DNA from: Serripes groenlandicus
Taxonomy: Eukaryota; Mollusca; Bivalvia; Cardiida; Cardiidae
DNA length: 64,000 nt
Direction of reading: 5' to 3'
NCBI GenBank assembly: GCA_031761405.1
Contig: JASEVX010000336.1
Span: forward strand, 1 to 64,000
This document shows, piece after piece, positions 56,082-64,000 of the stretch (the stretch's first letter is position 1; the number at the start of each line of letters is the position of its first letter). The position numbers were made by a program, and so were the translations under genes. The notes beneath the pieces were generated by a model, which saw only the letters and a list, made by a program, of their open reading frames with translations, was not told the DNA's origin and ran no database searches.

Positions 56082-56984
56082 ATAGAATGAGTGGAGAGGA
56101 GCAGAATTGCATCCGAACTACCAACCAACCACACACAATGCTGAATATATTATTTTGATTCTAACATGATCCAAAACGTATCAATTGATGACACTCAACT
56201 ATTTTGCAACACCAAAATTATCTCCGTAAGTCTAAAATATAAATAGAACATTATTATCTGGATTTGGCGCCAAAGTTTAGTTTAAACTTATTTATTTTAC
56301 ATCGATTGCGAAACAAGCTTTCAGCTTAGATTAATCACGCTGGATGTCTGCTTCCCGGAGACTTAACCAGTACCCGTTTTGTGTGGAAAAATCCCAAAGT
56401 CAGGACCCGCTCATCACGGGACTCGAACCAGGGACCTTTGATACGAGAGGCCGACGCTCTACCTCTGCACCACTGTCTTCCAAAGTGACTAACTTTATGA
56501 CGTCAAACCGCTGACGTGACGTCACTTTTCTAGTATTAGGTCATGTTCAAGCCCACATACAAATTTAAGTCAAGAACCCCTATTAAAAGCTTTCTCCAAG
56601 AATCCAAACTAAATGTATGAGAAATCTGAAAACACCGTTGTTTGCACTGGATCTCGGACAAGTTTTAGGTTGAATTTCAGGTTTCTAGCTGATTCCGTTA
56701 TTTGATGGTGCGAGATCTACAGAAATATGTTGTGAAAATGTCGATATTTCGGGTTTAAACTTAAAAACTCTCTAAAACTAGATTTCCCCCAGATATAACG
56801 AACATGCCCAGACCTAGATCACATCGAGTTCTATAAGTGTGGGGAATTTCATCGAAATTCTTCGAACCGTTTTCTTTGTCCCCAAATCGCTGAATTTTCG
56901 TACACATTGTGACACAATAGCCGTGTAGACATTCGTTCCGTAGAACAGAATATAATAATTCTGCTCCACTACACTCATTCTATA
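56082..56984. mobile_element. 0.9-kb element with 26-bp inverted termini, right arm only
   Basis: Starts TAGAATGAGTGGAGAGGAGC and ends GCTCCACTACACTCATTCTA, inverted repeats with two mismatches. No transposase frame is present, so it is non-autonomous. A family B SINE (56278-56480) is nested in it. The left arm (about 19660) lacks the element and a further ~30 bases beside it. Confidence 0.78.
56278..56480 (-). repeat. tRNA-derived SINE, family B, nested
   Basis: Minus-strand B-box GGTTCGAGTCCCGTGATGAG and head; CCAAAGT flanks both sides as a short target duplication. Relative of 12620-12851 at a different site. Confidence 0.85.
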
Positions 56985-57454
56985 CAGGCTATGCAATGCA
57001 TGTTAAGAATACTGGTCTACACCTGCAATGTTCTCGGACATGACAAATGGTGGTTTAAAATCAAAGGGAAGTAACTTTTCTGTGATTAGTTGGAGCTAGC
57101 ATGACAAGCACATGTTTGTTTCGTAATCGAATTCCAGTTACTTGTATTGCGGTTTGTTTGTTTTAAACGTTTAGTACATAGCGGTTTGCGACGTTAAACC
57201 GGCATTTAATGAAAATGAAGAGAAGTTACTGAAGTCAATTTGTTTTGATTAGTTGGACAATCACATGCTTAATTTCGTAATCGAATTCCAGATACACGAA
57301 TTGCGGGTTTTCGCTTAGCCTTAGGCACATTGCGGTTCGCAATATTTCCAATTTAATTTTTGAACACTGGCTTGAATTGTACCATTGTATCATTAACATT
57401 TAAGTTTAAATGAATTACGAAGCTAAACATTAAATGAAGAAAGCATAAAACGAG

Positions 57455-57535
57455 GGATCATTCGAACATTTCGATAACTCGAAGTAGTTTATGGGTCACT
57501 TTCGACTTCGAGTTATCGCGAGTCCTCTGTATTCT
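57455..57535. repeat. Palindromic CGATAACTCGAAGT repeat, right arm
   Basis: Mirror of 19125-19205. Confidence 0.5.
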
Positions 57536-57636
57536 TGCAACTTAATATTTACCTTAATTTATATTACTCATTTCTTGGAATTTTAAGCATAAAACCTATC
57601 CGAAATTATGCTTAGCCATAACTTATAGACAATTTA

Positions 57637-57900
57637 ACCGTCTTGGTGGTGTAAGGGTAGAGCGTCCGCGTCGGGTGCGGGAGGCGGCGAGTTCGATCCC
57701 CGGCCATTTATACCAAATACTAATGGCTGCCTTCCTTGGCGCTCAGGGTGGCAGTTAAGCATTACGACTTACTAGCTGATGTCAGGATAAATGGACCAGT
57801 AAGACTGATAACTTACCCAGGAAACGCCGTGATATAATTCCAAAAATGTTGAAAGCGACGAAAAACACCAAACAAACAATCAATCAATCAATATAGACAA
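57637..57900 (+). repeat. tRNA-derived SINE, family C, right arm
   Basis: Head GGTGTAAGGGTAGAGCGTCC, B-box GAGTTCGATCCCCGG, tail AATCAATCAATCA, flanked by the same target duplication (TATAGACAATT) as the left copy. Same insertion event. Confidence 0.88.
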
Positions 57901-58357
57901 TTGTATCAACTGTAGGACGTCAGTAGGATAAGGGTTGAACAGCCGAGATGACTAATCAACATATTTGTTGCAAGAATATGATCAAGACTAAGTACGAGTG
58001 TAGCAATTATACTAGTTCAACGGGGTAAGGGTTATATGCGACTTTTGAAAACTGTGTGACTAAAGGAGAACAAATCTCTTACCAGTATATTTTCTATTTG
58101 ACACGATTTTATAACTCTTACATTGTATGTGTAATCATACCCTCATACATGGAAATGTTCAAAATATCTATCTGTATGTTTTCAAAGTCGTCTGCTCCAG
58201 ATTAGTTTGTACGTGGGCAAGGATTAAAATAACTAAGATAACAGATAACATAACAGTTTGTAAAGAGAAGATAACAAGTCCTCGTATCTTACGGTAGCTT
58301 GTAAACATGATCACACGTGTTTACATTCAAATCTTTTAAGTTCGTGACCCGATAACG

Positions 58358-59219
58358 ATGGATATAATAATTATAACTGTAATAGTATGTTCTGTCGGAT
58401 TCTTTAACAGCCTTAGACCCTCAGAAGCTTACCTTACGGCTTACTTGACCGGACCATGGAAAAACTTGACTGATGATCAAGTGGACAATGAGGTATACCC
58501 TTGGTGGACGTACTCCACCTTTATTTGGATTATACCCGTGTTTCTCTTGGCGGATTTCCTACGTTACAAACCCATATTGGTGATATCCGCTGCTGCTTAC
58601 ATATCGACATGGGCATTGTTACTTTGGGCCAAGGGCGTACCGGCCATGCAGCTGATGCAGGTGACGTTTGGGTTCACGTCTGCTGCTGAGGTGGTGTACT
58701 ATTCCTATTTATTTTCTATGGTTACGGAACAGAACTTTGGGAGAGTGTCGAGTTTTACGCGAGCGAGTGTACTTGCGGGTAAATTCGTTGCGTACCTTTG
58801 CGGCCAGTTGTTGGTATCAACCGAAACACTAGATCTGTTTCAGTTGAACATATTTTCGTCTATTAGTGTGTGTATAGGATTTGTGTTGACTTTGGTTTTA
58901 CCAAGTGTACAGTATTCTGAGATATTCCATCGAAATGCTGTACAAGATGAAACTATTGACGAGATACCTGATGCGCCCAACACCACACATAAGAAAGACA
59001 TTGTCAAACTAAGAACAGGGTTTAATTTTCTCTTGAACGAACTTAAGCATATTTATTCATCAAATATTGTAAGAATATGGGCGCTCTGGTGGGTGTTTGC
59101 TACCTGTGGAAATTTGCAAGTCGGTAACTATGTTCAGACACTGTGGAAACATATCGACACCCACAAGGAGGATAGGCATCTATATAACGGTGCTGTGGAA
59201 GCCGCCGGAACATTGTTTA
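58358..59219 (+). CDS. SLC19A: SLC19-family transporter, right copy, exon 1
   Basis: 862 bp; ATG equivalent to 18262; donor GTAAAT after GGAACATTGTTTA. Confidence 0.9.
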
Positions 59220-62200
59220 GTAAATATGAACACTTTTTATGATAACCATAACCCAAACCCTATCCCGGCCAACATTCTTTCCGACGCTTGACAAAAGTTG
59301 AAACGAAATGCGCCACTCTTCTACCATCAAATAGTTAACAGCTTATGTGGGAAAGCAGCTAGTTGCCTGTAAAGACTGCTTTGTGAAGAACTGGGTTGAG
59401 AAAGTCTTGACACACATTAATAGCTGAACTGACCACCGCCGTGATATTCATGACTGATTTTTTTAAAAACTGCGTAATCAATAGGCTTTGATAACCATAG
59501 AGCATGTTTGACATGTGTGGATACATATATGCATCTACGTCCATACTATCCGATTCAAATGTGAACTGTTCGTCGTTTAATATCTGAAAGGTTTCTGTGA
59601 CTTATTGTCGCACAGTGAATATAAGGCTTAAACTGCTCAGACGGGTATATTAATTTGGTCTACATCTACACTGGTCAATATATGAGCCGTCCCGCGAGAA
59701 AACCAACATTATGGCCTCTGCGTAATGTATCGATACAGATCAGCCTACGCAGTCTGCGTAGACTGATCCGGGCCGACCCATTCCGTCTTCGGGTGATAGA
59801 GGTATTGAGTAAAGACTACTGAAACAGATAATCCACAGGAGGCGAAAAGTGTCTATCCGGGTCAACCTGTGCGGCATGCTTAGGCTGATCCTGGTCGATA
59901 CATTGCGCAGAGTTCACAATGATGGTTTTCTCACGGGACGGCTCATATTCTAAACTTGAATTTCATGGGGCGCTCGATGCTCACGTACAGATTCACCCAC
60001 ACAATGTTTGATTCCATTTCTATCAACTGCCATATTTAATAACCGAAATAGGCATGGCATCGTCTCGAATTTGTAATTCGGTTTTCAATCGTCAGTTTTA
60101 TTTATTTGGTTTATACGAGTTTACATAATTAATTAATCAAAATGTTATTGATTGATTGATTCATTCATTCATACCATGTTGGAAAAACTGTACTTTGGGT
60201 CACTTAATGAGTTGGAATAATGTTAATCTGCATTGCCAGGTTCGATAACTGTGTTGTTAATTGGCCTGGTACCCGTGGATTGGTCGGTTAAAGGACGAGC
60301 CGAGACACTGATGTCACTGGTGTGCGGGGTAAATGGAGCCTTCCTCATTATCATCGCTAAAACGGAGTCAATCTGGGTCGCCTATGTTCTATACGATATG
60401 TTCAGGGCGTCCTACCAAATCGTTGTTACGATAGCTACGTAAGTATGTAACAGGATATTTGCGACTTGTTTAACTCTAGATCAGCCAAAACAGACACAGT
60501 TTGATTAGGTCTGTAGTCAGGGGCGTAGCTCAATTTAGGCACTGTAGGCACGTGCCGACACATATTTTCTAAAATATGCCCCAAAATGCAGCTGCGGCGA
60601 TACACATCTGCGTAATGTATCGACCAGATCAGCCTGCGCTGTCCGCGCAGACTGATCCGGCCGACACATTCCGTCTAAGGGGGGATAGATAGAGTAGTGA
60701 TTCCAGGAATTCTGGAACAGAAAATCCACAGGAGGCGAAAAGTGTCTATCCGGGTACGCCTGTGTGGCATGCTTAGGCTGATCCGGGTCGATATTTAACG
60801 CAGAGTCCACAATGTTGATTTTCTCACGAGACGGCCTACACATTGATTACTGCAAAGCTACGCCCCTGTTAGTGATCTGATGGTCACAATCGTGTTAACG
60901 TACCACTGAAACATTACCCAGCTGATCTGAATCTTCAGTGTTGGAAGTCACTGTGTATTTGTTGTTGTTGATGGTGTGTTTGTTGTTGTTCTTTTCTTCA
61001 AATATGCATGAACAAATTCAAACAAAGTTGAGAAGTAATATGTATAATTGTTCTAACATTACTACTTGAACATGTTGTCCGATAGTTCGGTATAACCTAT
61101 CATTGCACTACATTGATATTTAAGTGTATATATGTCTTTGTAACATTGTGTATATATGTCTTTGTAACATTGTGTATATATGCCGGAGAACTGATTATGC
61201 AATAAATTGTTCGTATCGTATCGTTGACACGACTGCAAAGGGATGTGTCAGTCAATTAAAGGTCTTATTGTAGTTCATCCACAGTAAAATGGGCATTTTT
61301 TTCTTTATGTAGTACGTTCAAATAGTCGGTCTTTACACAGGCAGATCAGTGTTGTGGACTCTGCGTTAAGTATTGACCCGGATCAGCCTAAGCATGCCAC
61401 ACAGGCGTACCCGAATAGACACTTTTCGCCTCCTGTGGATTTTCTGTTCCAGAATTCCTGGAATCACTACTCTATCTATCCCCCCTTAGACGGAATGTGT
61501 CGGCCGGATCAGTCTGCGCGGACAGCGCAGGCTGATCTGGTCGATACATTACGCAGATGTGTATCGCCGCAGCTCTTTACTATCATATTATGTAAAAGTC
61601 AGTTATCTTCATAGCTAATGGTGAATCTCCAGATTAGAACGTGCGTATATATATGTATATACACTTTTGGCCACGAGAAAGATTAAAAGTTGGCTTCTGT
61701 GAACAGTGTAGATTAAGATGAGCCTGTGCATCCAGACACTGTTAAAGGTGCTGAACTGCAGATGGAGATCAAGTTTTTTAAATGTTGAAACTTTTGCAAA
61801 TATTGCTAATAGTGACAACAACAAAGTAAGTAATAAATAGTTCAAAACCATTTCGGCAGTAAATGTTGAAAAACAGTCAATTGAAAGTCATAAACATATA
61901 TACATAATTTGACTTATCCCATTAAAAACGAAGCATGAGATCAATATTAGATGTTTATTGTACTGGAAAGTGAAATTATTACTCATTATTTGATCCCAGA
62001 ATTAAGATTCTAATATTTCAAGACAACTTTTGAACAGTTTTTAAACGTTGACTTTCAGATCAATAATAAGGAATTCATCGCCTTTAACATATACTTACAC
62101 ACGCTTATACATGTAAGAAGATACTGTCAATATGTGTAAATTCTGATAAAACTGAGCAGATGATAAGGGGTGATCTGAATATACAATTAACTGAAATGCC

Positions 62201-63562
62201 AACTTGCACCATTTGTAACGGACGGGGTCAGTTCTGGTAGTTTAACCCTTTCCCTCATATAGACGCTTTCTGACGCCTCTACAGCAGACGGCTTTTTGAA
62301 AACATAGCAACAAAAGAAGAAATTGCACAAAACGTGCAATTTCTCCTTTTGTCACAATGTTTTCCACTTTTAGTCATAGGTTATCCATTCAATTATAGAG
62401 ATTATCCATTATTTGACAACATATGTTTAATGTCGTCTGCTGCAGAATTGTCGTATGAGGGAAAGGGATAAGGCTCAAACAGCCTTTGTGAGATATCATC
62501 ACTCAGCTGGAAAGAGGCCTTTATTCACTTGACGCATCCTAACTATCTAATCAATATTTATCTTGACAAAGCATCATGCATGCATTTAACCCTTACTCCC
62601 ATACAGAAAGCTTAATCCATTACTTCTTAAAACATTGGGGAAAATAGTGAAATTGCTAGTAATCATGTTAAGGTCGTCTGATGTAGATCTTTCCCTATAT
62701 AGAAATAGGTTAGCCATCTACGGCGGGCCCAATTTGAAAACATTTTGGGAAAAGAGGAAACTGCTTTGCATGTCAAATAGTTATGATCTTACTTGCATGT
62801 GTTTGCCGCTATTTATCATAGTACTTACCTAGACGATGTTATACTTACGTCTAGAAATTCTTAGTTCGAGTTCCATTAATTATAAATCTTTCCTTGAATT
62901 TGCATCGGCTACTCTTAGAGTCGAGTCCGGGTAGCTCAGTCGGTAACGACGCGGGCTGTCAATCCAGGGGTTATGAGTTCGAATCCCGGCTCGGCCAACT
63001 TTCTTTCCGACGTTTGACAAAAGTCATTGCGACATGCGTCATTCGTCTTCCACCAATGGGCTCAGTCTATGTGGAAAAGCAGCCAGTTGCTTGGGAAGAT
63101 TGTTGTGTGGACTACTGTTGTGAGAAAACCAGGAAACACACGAGTAGGTGAACTGGCCGCCGTGATATGACTGATAAATTGTTAAAAACGGCGTTAAAAC
63201 CCAATCAATCAATCAATCAACCAACCACCTCTTAGAATGTGTTTGAGGTTGCTCATAATTAAAGAACGCGTATCATAGCCAATTATTTGTAGACAGAAAT
63301 ATATTGGCGACAAAAGTATATGTTCGGACTTAAAATATATCGTTATCTCGTTATTGAAGCCATGGTTTGTAGTTATGCCAATAGCCATCCGATTGAACTG
63401 ATAACACTTATTATTTTCAGGTGGCAGACAGCGAAGTATTTACCGAAACAACGGTACGGCTTTGTGTTTGGGCTTAACATGTTTGGGGCTCTTCTCGTTG
63501 AGACGATACTAACTGCAATCGTTGTGGACAAAAATGGTCTAGCAGTGGACATTCAGACACAG
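58358..63562 (+). CDS. SLC19A: SLC19-family transporter, right copy, three exons seen (3' partial)
   Basis: Exons 58358-59219, 60240-60438 and 63421-63562 join in phases 1, 2 and 0 for 401 codons with no stop; the terminal exon should lie beyond 64000. RPSEAYLTAYLTGPW, NEVYPWWTYS, AAEVVYYSYLF and WALWWVFATCGN are all kept. Against the left copy, changes cluster in residues 4-28 and in the central loop (two residues shorter, THKKDIVKLRTG); a middle stretch of several hundred bases is almost identical. Intron 2 is about 3 kb versus 8.7 kb on the left. Confidence 0.9.
59262..59470 (+). repeat. SINE fragment, family A-like, right arm
   Basis: CGGCCAACATTCTTTCCGAC to GTGATATTCATGACTGAT; mirror of 17185-17335. 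Confidence 0.7.
59683..59947. mobile_element. MITE with TGAGCCGTCCC inverted termini, right arm only
   Basis: TGAGCCGTCCCGCGAGAAAA at one end and TTTTCTCACGGGACGGCTCA at the other. TA stands on both sides. The left arm has the empty site near 16935 (TTTAGGATATTCGACCAG). In intron 1 of the right transporter. Confidence 0.88.
60240..60438 (+). CDS. SLC19A: SLC19-family transporter, right copy, exon 2
   Basis: 199 bp; acceptor ATTGCCAG; donor GTAAGT. The left donor is GTACGT. Confidence 0.9.
60519..60868. mobile_element. Composite MITE, CAGGGGCGTAGCT termini, right arm only
   Basis: Perfect inverted ends CAGGGGCGTAGCT / AGCTACGCCCCTG. The left arm has the empty site at about 16362 (GATCTGTAGTGATCTAATGG after reverse complement); TAGT stands on each side of the filled site. 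The body contains the GGCCGTCTCGTGAG-type MITE, so one element sits inside another. Same composite as 5861-6202. Confidence 0.88.
61350..61580. repeat. MITE body copy, inverted relative to 60595-60835
   Basis: GTGGACTCTGCGTTAAGTAT to CGCAGATGTGTATCGCCGCA, closely matching the other copy in reverse complement. The CAGGGGCG termini are absent. Confidence 0.8.
61581..62241. other. Intronic non-coding sequence
   Basis: No gene or recognised repeat; AT-rich. Confidence 0.4.
62242..62471. mobile_element. Hairpin MITE, most complete copy (230 bp)
   Basis: TTAACCCTTTCCCTCATATA start and a GAGGGAAAGGGATAA end, with inner inverted blocks CTGACGCCTCTACAGCAGAC and GTCGTCTGCTGCAGAATTG. The centre (62296-62366) is a palindrome: AACATAGCAACAAAAGAAG, GAAATTGCACAAAACGTGC, CTCCTTTTGTCACAATGTT. 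A TTAA-like target is suggested by the ends. No coding capacity. Confidence 0.8.
62580..62735. repeat. Hairpin MITE relic
   Basis: TTTAACCCTTACTCCCATAC, AAAACATTGGGGAAAATAG and GTCGTCTGATGTAGATC; apex lost. Confidence 0.5.
62920..63226 (+). repeat. tRNA-derived SINE, family A, full length
   Basis: Best copy in the window: A-box GGGTAGCTCAGTCGGTAACG, B-box GAGTTCGAATCCCGGC, body with GACATGCGTCATTCGTCTTC and AACTGGCCGCCGTGATATGA, tail AATCAATCAATCAA. In intron 2 of the right transporter. Confidence 0.9.
63421..63562 (+). CDS. SLC19A: SLC19-family transporter, right copy, exon 3
   Basis: 142 bp; acceptor TTATTTTCAG; donor GTGGGA. Reading past the donor leads into His-coding CAT repeats, which are intron. 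Confidence 0.9.
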
Positions 63563-63589
63563 GTGGGATATCATCGTTATGATCACCAT

Positions 63590-63599
63590 CATCACCGTC

Positions 63600-63670
<71 letters not shown>

Positions 63671-63893
63671 TATCATTTTACATCATTATCATCACTCAAC
63701 ATCATCATCATCATCTTAAACAGCAGCAGCATCAATAACAACATCATCATTATAATCATCATCATCTTTCTACATCATTATTATCATTGATCAACATCAT
63801 CATTATCGTTAACAGCATCGTCATCAACAACAACATCATCATCATAATCATCATCATCATAATCACCGCCATCATCATCATCATCATCAATAT

Positions 63894-63924
<31 letters not shown>

Positions 63925-63938
63925 AGCATCAGCAGCAT

Positions 63939-63980
<42 letters not shown>

Positions 63981-64000
63981 CAGCAGCAGCGGCATCATCA
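63590..64000. repeat. CAT/ATC and CAG trinucleotide repeats
   Basis: A run of about 25 CAT units, then mixed ATC/AAC, then CAG/CAT blocks to the window end. Mirror of the GAT block at 7170-7610 in the same intron. Confidence 0.92.

Larger units (their letters stand above)
44388..64000. repeat. Right arm of the giant inverted repeat
   Basis: Reverse complement of the left arm, running to the end of the window. Exons differ from the left copies by roughly 4% by eye; non-coding parts also differ by short gaps and whole-element insertions. Confidence 0.95.

Noticed and set aside
63563..63998. His-rich continuation of transporter exon 3 and a Met/Leu-rich opposite frame
   Set aside because: A GTGGGA donor stands at 63563 and the rest is CAT and CAG microsatellite; the left copy splices at the same place.

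Overview
This is eukaryotic nuclear DNA, most likely from a bivalve mollusc. It is AT-rich, genes have introns with GT/AG borders, exons are far apart, and the rest is dense in tRNA-derived SINEs with CAATCA-type tails, small inverted-repeat elements, trinucleotide repeats, degenerate tandem arrays of a molluscan style and tyrosine-recombinase retrotransposons. Species cannot be fixed from the sequence alone.

The dominant architecture is a very large inverted repeat. The left arm (about 7.6-43.48 kb) reads again in reverse complement as the right arm (about 44.39-64.0 kb, running off the window). A run of exactly 200 N (43484-43683) lies near the axis. Each arm has the same gene order: an SLC19-family (thiamine/folate-type) transporter on the outside and a small secreted WSC-domain protein gene on the inside. 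The transporters point outwards and the WSC genes point towards the axis. Left: transporter exons at 18262-17395, 16657-16459, 7761-7620 and 5691-5566 (minus strand, apparently complete, 444 aa). Right: 58358-59219, 60240-60438 and 63421-63562 (plus strand, last exon beyond the window). WSC gene left: 35581-35911, 37436-37602, 39329-39466 (plus, 211 aa). WSC gene right: 52042-51712, 50220-50057, 48373-48236 (minus, 210 aa). Decayed WSC exons lie beside both copies, and one more lies at 2190-2327.

The arms differ by a few percent in exons and by many whole-element insertions, so each arm supplies the empty site for the other. The left arm alone carries a 4.3-kb Ngaro-like element with complete split direct repeats (19887-24177), a 5.7-kb DIRS-like element with an extra SGNH-hydrolase reading frame (24530-30213), a 2-kb repeat block (30610-32680) and a much longer transporter intron 2. 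The right arm alone carries a 0.9-kb TIR element, two small MITEs and a 275-bp tandem duplication. Both retrotransposons are dead: stops, frameshifts and deletions remove catalytic residues.

The central question is whether the inverted repeat is real or is two diverged haplotypes of one locus scaffolded head to head. The fixed-size gap at the axis, and homology that runs right up to the gap edge, favour the assembly explanation; a true palindromic duplication remains possible. Outside the genes, the window is repeats and unrecognised non-coding sequence.
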